This document shows, in pieces, positions 1 through 9,211 of a stretch of 64,000 nucleotides of DNA. A model generated the notes under the pieces. That model searched no databases, was not told the origin of the DNA, and was given only the letters and a program-made list of their open reading frames with translations. How positions within the stretch are numbered: the first letter of the stretch is position 1; each line of letters begins with the position of its first letter. This DNA comes from Neobacillus muris (GTDB lineage: Bacteria; Bacillota; Bacilli; Bacillales; Cytobacillaceae). The translations under genes were made by a program, and so were the position numbers. The stretch lies in the NCBI RefSeq assembly GCF_943193175.1, contig NZ_CALPDF010000007.1, forward strand, positions 114,840 through 178,839, in the 5' to 3' direction.

Positions 1-170
1 AGCAAAGGCTGGACTGGCACATCCTCAAGCACACCCAGCCTGTCAGGGATATTTTCCTTTGATAATTTAGACCGATTCCTTCTAACAAACGCACGAATCC
101 CGGCCCCAAGCCCCATCAGCACAATGCCGGCTGCAATCACTCCACCCATCATGTCAAACCACTCCCCCAT
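1..170 (-). CDS. Membrane protein, partial (C-terminus beyond window edge)
   Basis: An open frame starts at ATG 170 and runs off the left edge (56 codons visible) with no stop. It begins MGEWFDMMGG and continues with a hydrophobic, Gly/Ala-rich stretch (about residues 8-26), which looks like one membrane helix. A basic segment (RAFVRRNRSK) follows, so the positive-inside rule places what comes next in the cytoplasm. I do not recognise the family. The only ribosome-binding signal is a weak GGAA. It lies on the same strand as the decayed oxidoreductase downstream of its start, so a link to nitrogen oxide metabolism is possible but unproven. Confidence 0.4.
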   Translation of the reverse strand, partial: MGEWFDMMGGVIAAGIVLMGLGAGIRAFVRRNRSKLSKENIPDRLGVLEDVPVQPL

Positions 171-261
171 ACACAATTCCAACATTTCAAATAATTTACT
201 ATTACAAATATGATAAACTACTCTGCCAAATAAGCAAATAGGAAAACAAAAACTTAACATA

Positions 262-323
262 GGGGGCCAGTCCCCCTCTCCACTGCTGCGTTGACGCACT
301 AACAGAGCGGGGGACTGGCCCCC
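262..323. repeat. GC-rich hairpin repeat, copy 1
   Basis: Arms GGGGGCCAGTCCCCC (262-276) and GGGGGACTGGCCCCC (309-323) are exact reverse complements around a 32-nt loop. Each arm is itself nearly palindromic. The same unit recurs near 2022, 10360, 11746 and 19072. It lies just past the stop codon of the oxidoreductase remnant, so it may act as a transcript end or be a dispersed repeat. Confidence 0.8.
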
Positions 324-329
324 GCCCTG

Positions 330-585
330 CTAAAGCGGTGAAATGTTGACGGTGCAGACTTTGAATTCGGGCATTTTGAAGTTCGGGTCCAAAGCGGGAT
401 TGGTTACGCGGTTGATGCTTTGAAGGTCCCCCCAGTGGAAGGAGGTGAACAGGGTGTCCTCCCGGATGGAGGGGGTAACCGATGTTCTCATCACAGCACT
501 GCCCTTTTCGATTGGACCTTTACCAAGTCCCCATCTGCCAGTTGATATTTTGAGCCGTTTTTGGGTGAATGGAAATGAACGGCTC
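330..585 (-). pseudogene. Molybdopterin oxidoreductase C-terminal remnant (assimilatory nitrate reductase type)
   Basis: Reading the minus strand, one frame gives SKYQLADGDLVKVQSKR, the usual start of the molybdopterin-dinucleotide-binding domain. After a frameshift near 500 a second frame gives VMRTSVTPSIREDTLF, then FHWGDLQSINRVTNPALDP and KMPEFKVCTVNI, ending at a TAG at 330-332. This matches the C-terminus of NasC/formate-dehydrogenase-like proteins, which dock the cofactor. Only about 85 of some 700 residues remain and the two frames do not join, so the gene is dead. The family is clear from these motifs; the exact member (nitrate reductase rather than formate dehydrogenase) is inferred. 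Confidence 0.7.
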
Positions 586-609
586 TGAAGCGAGGCTAGT
601 TAGTTTGGG

Positions 610-761
610 GCTTTTTCTTGTCTGTACCCCGGACAAATAATGATACATAATCCGGCCTGTAGTCAGAACTCATGACTTACCGGCTCCTTCGGCTCCTGTT
701 TTGCCACAGCAGAAATCACCGCTTTTCCATCTGCATGAGCAAATATACGTTCAAATTTCAT
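610..761 (-). pseudogene. Two overlapping short frames, probably a frameshifted gene remnant
   Basis: A 32-codon frame starts at ATG 761 (MKFERIFAHADGK...) and stops TGA just after an ATG in another frame. That second frame encodes a 25-residue peptide (SDYRPDYVSLFVRGTDKKKP) ending near 610. Read through one frameshift they would give a single acidic-to-basic tail. Neither has a ribosome binding site. Their position upstream, on the same strand, of the dead oxidoreductase suggests one decaying operon. The product is not recognised. Confidence 0.25.
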
Positions 762-883
762 GAAGGTAAGAATAATGGGGATATTGTGCTACATAATTTG
801 ACAACTTTTTTAAGAAAAAAATAAAAAGGCTGCGAGAAGCTGCAGCCCTTGCACTGTAATGCTACTTTTTAGAAGTAATGTGG

Positions 884-1210
884 TTACACATCAAAAAAAT
901 CGTCCCGCTCCACTTTGCAGATTCTTAAGGAAAAATTTCGATACCATTCTGTTTTTCCTCTTTCCTTTGCCGCCTGATGTGCTGCATGCTCCTTCCAGCC
1001 TTTTATGGCCTCTAACGATTCCCAATAGGAAACGGTTATCCCTAGGTGATTGTCACGGGCACTTTCCTCACCTAAAAATCCCGGCTGCCTGGAGGCCAGC
1101 TCTGACATCTTTTCAGCCATTTTCTGATACCCTCTGTCGCCTTCCGTTCGTACGGAAGCAAAAATGACAGCATAATACGGCGCCTGCGGCGTTTTAGCAA
1201 TTCCCGTCAA
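884..1210 (-). CDS. Antibiotic biosynthesis monooxygenase (ABM) domain protein
   Basis: A 108-residue protein that is a single ABM ferredoxin-like fold. It shows the typical pattern of an initial strand (YYAVIFASVR), a helix (YQKMAEKMSELASRQPGFLG), the strand LGITVSYWESLEAIKGWKEH, then the closing HQAAKERGKTEWYRNFSLRICKVER. Bacillus YqjZ-type proteins have this length. Most relatives are dimeric cofactor-free or haem-binding proteins of unknown substrate, so I do not assign a reaction. The start is a TTG preceded by GGGGG at good spacing. It is monocistronic and convergent with nothing functional. Domain call firm, function open. Confidence 0.8.
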   Translation of the reverse strand: MTGIAKTPQAPYYAVIFASVRTEGDRGYQKMAEKMSELASRQPGFLGEESARDNHLGITVSYWESLEAIKGWKEHAAHQAAKERGKTEWYRNFSLRICKVERDDFFDV

Positions 1211-1440
1211 ATGAATTCCCCCAACCGTTTTTTAGTTTGTGTGCTAAAGAGCCTCATATCTACTTATAGTGGAACGATTTTCCAATTATTATTCCATTTT
1301 GTCAATTCATTCCAAAATTTTAACGACGGCGGCGAATTTATGCTCCCTTATTCACCGATTCATTTCAAAACAATTGCTGTTCCGGCAAGACTATGTTTAT
1401 AATGACATCACGCAGCAAAATAAACGAAAGAGGGATACCT

Positions 1441-2022
1441 TTGAATATATTATGGGACTTTGATGGGACACTGTTTGACACTTATCCGGCTCTTGTCCAA
1501 GGATTTATCGAGCTAAGCGGGAGAGACCTGGACCGTGCTGAAGTATTGAGCTGGTTGAAAAAAGATTCGAAAACAGCATTTAAGCATTATGGAATCAGTG
1601 AAAGCCAAAGAGAAAAATATCAACAATTGTATAACCATTATTCGCGATTGACCAGCAGGCCGTTTGACTACCTGAAGGATGCTCTAGCTTCTGCTGACCA
1701 AAATATTATTGTCACACACCGTGACAAGGAATCTACACTCTACTTGCTTGAAAAATATCAGTTAACAAAATACTTTCAAGAAATTGTATCTGTAGAAGAG
1801 CAAGGCTTCACCAGAAAGCCCCACAGCGCTTCCTACGAATACGTTCTAAAAAAATACCCCATCGATTTAGTTGTTGGTGACCGCGAACTCGATTTAATTC
1901 CCGGCAGAAAACTAAACATAAAAACCGCAGCCTTCCAAAACCAAAACATCGAAGCGGACTTCCACATCGACAACTACACAGAATTTGCACCAGTGGTCCT
2001 TCACTCTCTAAGAAACCAATAG
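1441..2022 (+). CDS. HAD-superfamily hydrolase (phosphatase-like)
   Basis: About 193 residues. Motif I DFDGTLFDT sits at the N-terminus, motif II is the Thr of IIVTHRD, the motif III Lys is in RKPHSASY, and motif IV is GDRELD near residue 157. A helical cap lies between motifs I and II. This is the subfamily IA layout of phosphoglycolate-phosphatase-like enzymes; the substrate cannot be read from sequence. I prefer the TTG at 1441 because AGAGGG precedes it by six bases and the protein then starts right before motif I. An ATG at 1393 would add 16 unlikely residues. The G of its TAG stop is also the first base of a GC-rich hairpin repeat. Confidence 0.85.
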   Translation: MNILWDFDGTLFDTYPALVQGFIELSGRDLDRAEVLSWLKKDSKTAFKHYGISESQREKYQQLYNHYSRLTSRPFDYLKDALASADQNIIVTHRDKESTLYLLEKYQLTKYFQEIVSVEEQGFTRKPHSASYEYVLKKYPIDLVVGDRELDLIPGRKLNIKTAAFQNQNIEADFHIDNYTEFAPVVLHSLRNQ

Positions 2023-2128
2023 GGGCCAGTCCCCCGCCTCATTAACACTGCATCACTTTATCATAGCGGGGGACTGGCCCCCGCTTCATTAACGCTGCAG
2101 TACTTTAGCACAGTGGGGGACTGGCCCC
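2022..2128. repeat. GC-rich hairpin repeat, copy 2 (three arms)
   Basis: Three arms of the family occur: GGGGCCAGTCCCCC at 2022-2035, GGGGGACTGGCCCCC at 2068-2082 and GGGGGACTGGCCCC at 2115-2128. The first can pair with either of the other two, so alternative foldings are possible. The spacers between arms share CATTAAC and GCTGCAG-like words. It fills the space between two convergent genes. Confidence 0.8.
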
Positions 2129-2129
2129 G

Positions 2130-3224
2130 CTAACGGAGTTTGACGGAGTAGTGTCTCATGGATTTGGGGATTCCTTTTAGCTGAAGGGCTCCGTTATAGA
2201 CCATGGTTCTGATTCTGTATTCTAGGAATGAGTCGCTGATGATTTCGTCCATTTGGCTTAATGTTTCACCGATTATTCTTGCTGTTAAGATAAATTCCTG
2301 GTTTTGCTGTAATTTTTCCAGCATGCTGAGGATTAATTCATCATAATAGGTTTCGGGCACGTTTACGATTCGCTCCTGTTTCCAGATCCGCAAAACCTGT
2401 TGTGGTGAGGACCTAGACAGCTCTTGCCATTCTTTCTCATAGCGAAGCCTCTCCTCCTCTGACAATGGGGTTAACGCCGCCATCTCCAAAAACAGCCGTA
2501 ACTTCTCCGGCTCAATTTGACTAGTATGTGTCATCAGCTGGAAACCGTCCTGCCCCTTCATAAATGATTCATAGAGGCTGGTTGAATTCATTAAGAACAC
2601 CTTATTGGCTTTTCCGCTTAACAGCTTGAACATGAACCGGATACCAGTCTGTTCGCTGGCATTATTGGCCGTCCAAAGATAAATAGGAAGCTGCTCCGGG
2701 ATATCCTCTATCTCCATAAGCGTATTTTTAAATAAAGTCTCACGCTCATAGTCTTCCATCTCTGTATTAATATGCTCATAAAGCCATTCAAAGCGAAAAT
2801 CCTGCCCGGCTGTTTCATGCAGCTGCCAGACGGGGCCAATGGCAAAAAAATCGGGGAACCCAATCACCGTCTTTGGCCGCTCGAGCCCAAAACGCAAACA
2901 ACCGGCTGCGGATTCAGAGACCACCATGTGAACCGGGCCGTCCATAGGAAACTGCCGATGCTGTTGAATTTGCTGATTTATGTGTTCAAGCATCTTCATA
3001 CGATCGTCCTGTCTCACAGCATACCCTCTGCCGATGAGCGGCTCACTTTCCGCATGATGAAACGTTTCAAATTCCTCAGAATCGCTGAGTTCATAGGTTT
3101 GCCATTCGCCCCTATGATGTAACTCACTTAGCGTCAAGTACCGGCTCGATTCAATCTGATAAACAAAGACAATATTCGGTTCCATAAAAAAATAAATATA
3201 GGGATAAAGGGCTTTTGTTCGCAT
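2130..3224 (-). CDS. DUF1835/DUF3658 domain protein
   Basis: 364 residues. After an N-terminal region unique to this branch, the segment VHMVVSESAAGCLRFGLE...VIGFPDFFAIGPVWQLH (about residues 97-133) is a typical DUF1835 motif. The C-terminus (IGETLSQMDEIISDSFLEYRIRTMVYNGALQLKGIP) is DUF3658, its usual partner. These Firmicute proteins have no known activity. The ATG is preceded by AAGGAGG eight bases upstream, immediately after the stop of the gene before it. The two genes are therefore translationally close and form one operon. Confidence 0.75.
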   Translation of the reverse strand: MRTKALYPYIYFFMEPNIVFVYQIESSRYLTLSELHHRGEWQTYELSDSEEFETFHHAESEPLIGRGYAVRQDDRMKMLEHINQQIQQHRQFPMDGPVHMVVSESAAGCLRFGLERPKTVIGFPDFFAIGPVWQLHETAGQDFRFEWLYEHINTEMEDYERETLFKNTLMEIEDIPEQLPIYLWTANNASEQTGIRFMFKLLSGKANKVFLMNSTSLYESFMKGQDGFQLMTHTSQIEPEKLRLFLEMAALTPLSEEERLRYEKEWQELSRSSPQQVLRIWKQERIVNVPETYYDELILSMLEKLQQNQEFILTARIIGETLSQMDEIISDSFLEYRIRTMVYNGALQLKGIPKSMRHYSVKLR

Positions 3225-3236
3225 GTTATTTCCTCC

Positions 3237-3851
3237 TTAATCCAATTGAAAACCAATTTCCAGACCTGTTGGCTCGTCCTTGAACGGGTCCTGATACTCT
3301 TTAAAGGTCAGCTTCAGTCCTGAATAATCATCGGGTATCCTTGGTGTGACAATAAAGGTATGAGTGTATTGACCGGTTGTCCCGCTGCCCCGATCCATCC
3401 GGCATTCATACGGCTCTCCCATCTCCAATGTCAAAAAGGCAGGCCGTTCGTGCTGTAGATGCCTTAGCTCGTGCTCCCCTTCGGTCTCATGCCAATCGCA
3501 ATTCAACTGAACCACGCTGGCGTTCTCAAACTGGCGGATAAACGTAATCGTGTACAAACGGCCAGCTTTTTCAACAGACTTTAGAATCGAGAGATATTTT
3601 TCAAAATGAATCGGTTCCACCCGTGGTTTAAATTGATCTTCCAGTCTTAAAGAACCAAATAAAGAGTTCAAGAAATCCTCGTAATGGCCATACTTTGAAG
3701 CCCACCCAGCAATCAAATCAGCTGGCGGAAATCCCGGGTTCTGATTCGAAAGTTCCCGCCGTTCTTTCAGAAGGGCACAAATCTGTTCATCGATGGAAAA
3801 AAGCCTGTCATCATAGTACTCCGTTGGTCGCTCAAACGGCAAACGCCTCAT
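3237..3851 (-). CDS. Conserved hypothetical protein
   Basis: 204 residues, soluble, no signal peptide. Residues 18-45 (SIDEQICALLKERRELSNQNPG) resemble the helical start of chorismate-mutase-like proteins, but the rest is beta-rich (LYTITFIRQFENASVVQLNC; YTHTFIVTPRIPDDYSGLKLTF) and matches no family I know. A GAGGAGG site precedes the ATG, so expression is likely. It is the first gene of a two-gene operon with the DUF1835 protein, only 12 bases apart, which suggests a shared but unknown role. Confidence 0.65.
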   Translation of the reverse strand: MRRLPFERPTEYYDDRLFSIDEQICALLKERRELSNQNPGFPPADLIAGWASKYGHYEDFLNSLFGSLRLEDQFKPRVEPIHFEKYLSILKSVEKAGRLYTITFIRQFENASVVQLNCDWHETEGEHELRHLQHERPAFLTLEMGEPYECRMDRGSGTTGQYTHTFIVTPRIPDDYSGLKLTFKEYQDPFKDEPTGLEIGFQLD

Positions 3852-4003
3852 CTTATCTTCCTCCTCGTAAACTGTCCATTACCTTTAGACTACCAAAAAT
3901 TGGTGTTTAGTTAAACTATGACTCCCAAATATATTTTTTTAAATAGGTATGGCTCCAACTAAAGCATAATGGTAAAATCATGAAAAAACCGGGAGGAAAA
4001 GCC

Positions 4004-5020
4004 ATGATAACGTATCCCTATTTAAAAAAAGGAGCCACAGCCGGGGTAACCGCACCATCTTCCGGTGTGCCGGCTGACTTACATCCTCTAGTAAAACAGG
4101 CTTGCCAACGGCTGGAAAAAGAAGGATTCACCACGATCTGCGGCGAGACGGTTTGGACGCAGGATAAGGCGAAATCGGCTCCAGCCAAAAAACGGGCAGC
4201 TGAATGGAACGAAATGATGCAAAATCCCGCCATCGACATCATCCTTCCTCCATGGGGCGGAGAACTGATGGTGGAAATTCTCGAACATCTGGACTTTGAA
4301 AATATCGAAACCAAATGGGTTTTAGGTTACTCTGACATGAGCGGCTTGCTGCTGGCGATTACGTTAAAAACAGGAATGGCTACCGCTCATGGCACAAATC
4401 TAATCGACTTGCGGGGAGAATATTCCGACGATACGACAGCCATGTGGCAAACCGTATTATCGACCAAACCGGGAGAATCCGTCGTCCAGCATTCCTCTTC
4501 CCTCTTTCAAAAAAAATGGCGCCACGACGAGCCAACGGCTTGTGTGTTTCACTTAACGGAAAAGACGGTTTGGAAAACCATTCCCGCCCGAACAGTAAAG
4601 ATCGAAGGACGGCTTTTGGGAGGCTGCATCGACATTATCAGACATCTAGCGGGAACTCCGTACGGCAATGTGCAGAATTTTAGAGATCAGCATCTTCAAG
4701 GAGATCCGGTGATTTGGTATTTAGAAAACTGCGAATTGAATACGGCTGATTTGCGCAGGTCTTTAGTCCAAATGAAGCTGGCGGGCTGGTTTCATAACTG
4801 TTCCGGGCTGATGTTTGGCCGCAGCCCAGCCAATAGGGCTGTGGAAAACTATACCGTGGAAGATGTTTATCAGGAGCTGGCTGATGAGTTGAAGGTTCCG
4901 ATTATTTTTGATATCGATTGCGGCCATGTTCCGCCGCAAATGACCTTTATTAACGGGGCTTACGCAGAGGTAGAAGCTGCAGACGGAAAAGGCACAGTCA
5001 TACAATCTTTTCGGCCGTAA
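4004..5020 (+). CDS. S66-family peptidase (LD-carboxypeptidase / MccF-like)
   Basis: About 338 residues. The family hallmarks are the nucleophile Ser in LGYSDMSGLL (about residue 103), a Glu in WYLENCE, and the His of CGHVPPQ near the C-terminus, forming a Ser-Glu-His triad. The N-terminal TAGVTAPSSGVP and PPWGGELMVEIL are also typical. S66 enzymes either trim murein tetrapeptides in the cytoplasm or cleave peptide-nucleotide antibiotics such as microcin C. Without a signal peptide both are possible. The ATG at 4004 is chosen because GGGAGG sits eight bases upstream; an upstream ATG at 3980 would overlap that site. An APH-type kinase follows about 26 bases later, a hint of a resistance or detoxification pair. 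Confidence 0.85.
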   Translation: MITYPYLKKGATAGVTAPSSGVPADLHPLVKQACQRLEKEGFTTICGETVWTQDKAKSAPAKKRAAEWNEMMQNPAIDIILPPWGGELMVEILEHLDFENIETKWVLGYSDMSGLLLAITLKTGMATAHGTNLIDLRGEYSDDTTAMWQTVLSTKPGESVVQHSSSLFQKKWRHDEPTACVFHLTEKTVWKTIPARTVKIEGRLLGGCIDIIRHLAGTPYGNVQNFRDQHLQGDPVIWYLENCELNTADLRRSLVQMKLAGWFHNCSGLMFGRSPANRAVENYTVEDVYQELADELKVPIIFDIDCGHVPPQMTFINGAYAEVEAADGKGTVIQSFRP

Positions 5021-5046
5021 CTTTCTTTAGGATGGAAGGTGTAATC

Positions 5047-5958
5047 ATGAATCAGCCATGGGAACCAGAAATCACCGTTCAGATCGGTCAAGCCGCCAGG
5101 ATGATCACAGCACAGTTTCCACAGCTGCAGCCTGTTCATATAACCAATTTCGGTGAAGGCTTTGATAATTCGGTTTTTCTTGTGAATAACCAATACGTTT
5201 TTCGGTTTCCACGGAAAGAAATGGCGGTCAGCTTACTGGCGGCAGAATGCCGGATTCTTCCCTTGCTCGCCCCAAACCTGCCCATTCCCATTCCCCATCC
5301 GCATTTTTTGGGGAGGCCCGAAGCAGGTTATCCTTGGCCATTTGCCAGTTATGAACTGCTGCCCGGAAAGACTCCGTTCAGGTTGACAGAGGAACAGCGA
5401 ATCATGTCTGCGAAGCCATTCGCGCTTTTTTTAAAAAAGCTGCACGATTTTCCAAAAGGGAAAGCGGAACAACTGCAAATTCCCTATGATCAGCTTGACC
5501 GAATGAATTTAGTAAAAAGAAAACCAATGCTGGAAACGAGTATCGAAAGCGCCAAGAGAAACGGGTTATTGGACTCTGGGACGGAGGAAAAACTTCATGA
5601 TTTCCTTTCAACGATCCACGCGTCCTTTAAGGATGAAACTCGAACATTGGTTCATGGTGACTTACATATGAAAAATTTTCTTGTGGATGATAAGGGGAAG
5701 ATTTCAGCTGTTATCGATTGGGGTGACACACATATTGGCCACCCGGTAATCGATTTATCAATCGTTTATAGTTTTTTACCCCCTGCAGGCAGAAATGAGT
5801 TTTTCCAGTGGTACGGAGATGTTTTGCCTGAGTGGAAAATAGCGGCAAGGTTTAAAGCGATTTATTCGCTTATTATGCTTCTCTCGTATGCGAATGACCA
5901 GGAGGATCTTAAGTTAGTAAACGAGTGTTGTGCTTCCTTACGAATAGCATTAAATTAG
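5047..5958 (+). CDS. Aminoglycoside phosphotransferase (APH) family kinase
   Basis: About 303 residues. The APH fold is marked by the catalytic loop LVHGDLHMKNFLVD (Brenner HGDxxxxN) and the metal-binding AVIDWGDTHIGHPVIDL (DFG equivalent, IDWGD). The N-terminal nucleotide-binding lobe includes YVFRFPRKE with the conserved Lys/Arg region. The family phosphorylates aminoglycosides, macrolides or small metabolites; the substrate is not evident. The ATG at 5047 is preferred over 5032 because GGAAGGTG lies six bases before it. It is probably co-transcribed with the S66 peptidase. Confidence 0.8.
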   Translation: MNQPWEPEITVQIGQAARMITAQFPQLQPVHITNFGEGFDNSVFLVNNQYVFRFPRKEMAVSLLAAECRILPLLAPNLPIPIPHPHFLGRPEAGYPWPFASYELLPGKTPFRLTEEQRIMSAKPFALFLKKLHDFPKGKAEQLQIPYDQLDRMNLVKRKPMLETSIESAKRNGLLDSGTEEKLHDFLSTIHASFKDETRTLVHGDLHMKNFLVDDKGKISAVIDWGDTHIGHPVIDLSIVYSFLPPAGRNEFFQWYGDVLPEWKIAARFKAIYSLIMLLSYANDQEDLKLVNECCASLRIALN

Positions 5959-5976
5959 CTGGATCACACATAAAAA

Positions 5977-6017
5977 CAGTCCTGAAAAGATTCATCTTTT
6001 AGACCTCTTCAGGACTG
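5977..6017 (-). terminator. Rho-independent terminator of the SNF2 helicase gene
   Basis: Stem CAGTCCTGAA / TTCAGGACTG. On the minus strand it is followed by TTTTT, 12 bases past the helicase stop. Confidence 0.8.
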
Positions 6018-6028
6018 CCCTGCAAATG

Positions 6029-9000
6029 CTAAATCATCAAGATTTCTCGAATATCTTCCTCGGTAAGTGCGGCCATGGCCCTATCTTCGTCCGAATCAAT
6101 GATCTCTTCCACCAGATGACGCTTTTTTTCTTGAAGTTCATTCATTTTTTCTTCAATCGTTCCCCGGGCAATAAGCTTAATGACTTGAACCGTGTTCTTT
6201 TGCCCCATCCGATGGGCCCGGTCCGCCGCTTGTTCTTCGACAGCCGGATTCCACCAGGTGTCATACAAAATAACCGTATCTGCCCCCATCAAATTAAGGC
6301 CCGTGCCCCCTGCTTTTAAGGAAATCAGAAAGAAATCCCGCTCCCCAAGATTAAATCGCTCACAGATTTGCACCCGTTCCTCTGCAGGAGTCTGCCCATC
6401 CAGGTAAAAGAACGGCAGGCCTTTCATTGTGAGTTCCCGGCCTATCATCTCTAACATTTTAGTAAACTGGGAAAAGATGAGCACCCTTCTTCCCGATTGC
6501 TTCGATTCATCGATCAATCGCATCAGCTGTTCAAATTTGGCGGAACTGCCTTGATACCCGTCGACAAATAAGCCTGGATGGCAGCAAATCTGCCGCAGCC
6601 GGGTCAAACCGGCCAAGATTCTAATCCGATTTTTTCGAATCGTATCCCTGTCTAAATGCTTGAGGGTGTCATGCCGGAGTTTCGCCAAGTAAGCGGCATA
6701 CAATTTCTTTTGATCTCCAAGCAATTCCACTGATTCCTGCGACTCCCTTTTTTCAGGCAGCTCTGAAAGAACATCCTCCTTCATCCGGCGCAGGAGGAAG
6801 GGGCGGATTCTTCGGGCAATCTTTTCCTTGGGAAGCTTGCTAAATTCCTTTAACCCAAGGAATAGCTCAGGAAATACCACATGATAAATCGACCACAACT
6901 CTTCCAATGAATTCTCAACGGGTGTACCTGTCAGGGCAAACCGATACCGTGATGGCAGCCGTTTTACTGCCCGTGCCGTCTGAGTCAGCGGGTTTTTAAA
7001 GGCCTGCGCCTCATCAAAAAACACAGTATGGAAAAATTGCTTCTCCAAAAAGCCAATTTCCCGCCGGACTAGCGGATAGGAAATGATCAGTGCATCAGCT
7101 GCCGAACCTTCCTTTAACAGCTTTGTCCGTTCAGACTTTGTTCCATCGATGACAACCGCCTGCAATTCGGGGGCAAACTTTTTCAATTCACTAAGCCAGT
7201 TATACGTCAACGATGCTGGACAAACTATGAGAACCGGCTGCTTTGCATTGCGGATCTCCGACAGCTCGGATACCATAAAAGCGATGCTTTGAATCGTTTT
7301 TCCCAGCCCCATATCATCCGCCAAGATCCCCCCGAAGCCATAGTAAGCCAATGTTTTCATCCATTTGAACCCGTGCTTTTGATACTCCTTCAGAATCGGC
7401 TCCAAGCTGGCTGGCACCTTGAACTCTAAGCGGCCGGGATTGCGCAGGTCCTCAAGAAGCTCGCGGAAGGATTCTTCCAGCTTAAACGCATCACTGATCT
7501 CCACCGTGTCAAGCAGCTCCAAGCATTTTTCCATGGGCAAAGCTAATCCATTGGCCAAATCCTGATTCTGGGCAAGCGGCGAAAGCAAAAACCGCTGAAT
7601 TTCAGCAAACTCCTTGGTTTGCAGAGAAAGCAAGGAGCCGTTTGGCAGGCGGTAATATTTTCGTTTTTCTTCTAACGCCGCTAACACTTCCCGAATTTCA
7701 CCATCCGAAATGCCATCCATTTCAAACTTGAATTCCAGCCAATTGGTCCGCTCCTTTTTGACCTTGACCCGCACTTGAGGGATCGACGTTCCGCGGACAA
7801 TTCGATTTCGAACAGCTGTAGTGGCATATATTTGCACCAGCTTTTGAAGTTTGGGTACTACATGAACCAAAAACTCATATTCCAGCTCCTCATTTTGCAA
7901 AAAATACCCGCCGTCCGTTTTCGCAAAGGAACTGTCATCCATTATTTTTAAAATGAGCTCTTCCTTCTCCATATCCCGAATCAACAGGCTGCCGGCCGGC
8001 AGGTCTTTCCTTTCCAATGGATTGATCATCCAGTTTTCATAATGGAATTCGAGACCGGCGAGGAGCAAATTGTTGACACGATCCAAATAGAGCTTCGCCT
8101 TTAAAGGTGTGCTCCGCCATTTTTTCGCAACGGCCTCTGATACATGAACTTGGCCCAGCCTTTTCAACCCCTGTGCAGCTTTTTCAAGAAAAAAATGAAT
8201 TTGTTCAGCCGAAATCGGAATTTGGTTGGTACCGGATGCTTCAAGCATTTGTTTCATGTCTAACAGCCGTTGGCCATCCTCGCTTTCCAGCTGCTTTATT
8301 TTTCCATCATACAGAACGGAATGATAGGAGGGCAGGACGAGCAGTTGCTCCATGCCTTTTATCCTCAATTGATAATGGTCTTCCTCTGTGTAGGAAAAAT
8401 CGAATTGCAATGGCAGTGGTCCTGTTAGTATTTGCAGCCCTTCATACATATGGCCATCGTATTCGACAGACACATGGGGGGCAGCGATCAGCAGCGGCAA
8501 AAGGCGCTCCCAGGCGGATGGAGGGAGGAGCATCAAATGCTCCTCCTCCATAGCCGACAGCTTTCCATATACCCGTTCATCCTGCATTACGTGAATGAGC
8601 TCTTGAAGAACGGCATCTGTTTCTTTCTCAAAGCAAAAATGTTCAGGGTTAAATAGGAATGTCTCAGCAACTTGCCAGGATTGGCCTTTTCTCGCCTGCT
8701 CCAAAAATTCTCTCAGCTGATTCACTTTGAACGAATCAATCGACATTTCAATGCCCAATAAATACTGGCTGTTCCCCATCTCGACCGGCTTACAGCTAAA
8801 GGCGGCAGCAAGCACTTTTCTTTGCTCAAAATGAGGCAAATGTCCGGTTGGCTTAACGGACGAAGAGTTGAAAAGTGTGAGAAAATCCTCGGTAAGTTCT
8901 CCACTGGCACCCGTTAGCGGTATTTTTTGGCGCTGGTTTTCAGAAATGGCGATCAAAACAGCAGCTATATGCTGACAATCCTTATGAAAAGAAGCTAATT

Positions 9001-9211
9001 TAGGACAAGTGCATTCGGTGTACATTTCCCCGATTTCATCTATTTGAATTTCAACATGAAATTCTTCCTCTACTGTTACGGTTGCACGATAACGATTGGG
9101 AAGATATTGCTGAAAGGCAACTTTATTCGTTCGATAAAAATACTCCCCCCGTTTGAAGGAGACATCGCCGCACAGTTCCTTGATGTTTTTTTGGGTGAAT
9201 GGCATGTTCAT
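6029..9211 (-). CDS. SWIM zinc-finger SNF2-family helicase (YwqA-like)
   Basis: 1060 residues. The N-terminus has a SWIM finger (CTCPKLASFHKDCQH, about 68-82). A bacterial SNF2-associated region follows, then the two RecA lobes: Walker A ADDMGLGKT near 631, the DEAQ box in FFDEAQAFKNP near 733, LTGTPVENS, then LIFSQFTKM, SLKAGGTGLNLM and RAHRMGQ near 995. Such proteins translocate on double-stranded DNA and remodel protein-DNA complexes; their physiological role in Bacillus is poorly defined. All helicase motifs are intact and the length is normal for the SWIM-containing class. AGGAGGGAG precedes the ATG. It stands alone. Confidence 0.9.
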   Translation of the reverse strand: MNMPFTQKNIKELCGDVSFKRGEYFYRTNKVAFQQYLPNRYRATVTVEEEFHVEIQIDEIGEMYTECTCPKLASFHKDCQHIAAVLIAISENQRQKIPLTGASGELTEDFLTLFNSSSVKPTGHLPHFEQRKVLAAAFSCKPVEMGNSQYLLGIEMSIDSFKVNQLREFLEQARKGQSWQVAETFLFNPEHFCFEKETDAVLQELIHVMQDERVYGKLSAMEEEHLMLLPPSAWERLLPLLIAAPHVSVEYDGHMYEGLQILTGPLPLQFDFSYTEEDHYQLRIKGMEQLLVLPSYHSVLYDGKIKQLESEDGQRLLDMKQMLEASGTNQIPISAEQIHFFLEKAAQGLKRLGQVHVSEAVAKKWRSTPLKAKLYLDRVNNLLLAGLEFHYENWMINPLERKDLPAGSLLIRDMEKEELILKIMDDSSFAKTDGGYFLQNEELEYEFLVHVVPKLQKLVQIYATTAVRNRIVRGTSIPQVRVKVKKERTNWLEFKFEMDGISDGEIREVLAALEEKRKYYRLPNGSLLSLQTKEFAEIQRFLLSPLAQNQDLANGLALPMEKCLELLDTVEISDAFKLEESFRELLEDLRNPGRLEFKVPASLEPILKEYQKHGFKWMKTLAYYGFGGILADDMGLGKTIQSIAFMVSELSEIRNAKQPVLIVCPASLTYNWLSELKKFAPELQAVVIDGTKSERTKLLKEGSAADALIISYPLVRREIGFLEKQFFHTVFFDEAQAFKNPLTQTARAVKRLPSRYRFALTGTPVENSLEELWSIYHVVFPELFLGLKEFSKLPKEKIARRIRPFLLRRMKEDVLSELPEKRESQESVELLGDQKKLYAAYLAKLRHDTLKHLDRDTIRKNRIRILAGLTRLRQICCHPGLFVDGYQGSSAKFEQLMRLIDESKQSGRRVLIFSQFTKMLEMIGRELTMKGLPFFYLDGQTPAEERVQICERFNLGERDFFLISLKAGGTGLNLMGADTVILYDTWWNPAVEEQAADRAHRMGQKNTVQVIKLIARGTIEEKMNELQEKKRHLVEEIIDSDEDRAMAALTEEDIREILMI

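Noticed and set aside
859..1167. Plus-strand open frame of 102 codons
   Set aside because: Antisense to the ABM-domain gene, no ribosome binding site, no domain.
8107..8553. 148-codon plus-strand frame
   Set aside because: Lies antisense within the SNF2 helicase gene; composition follows the codon bias of the real gene.
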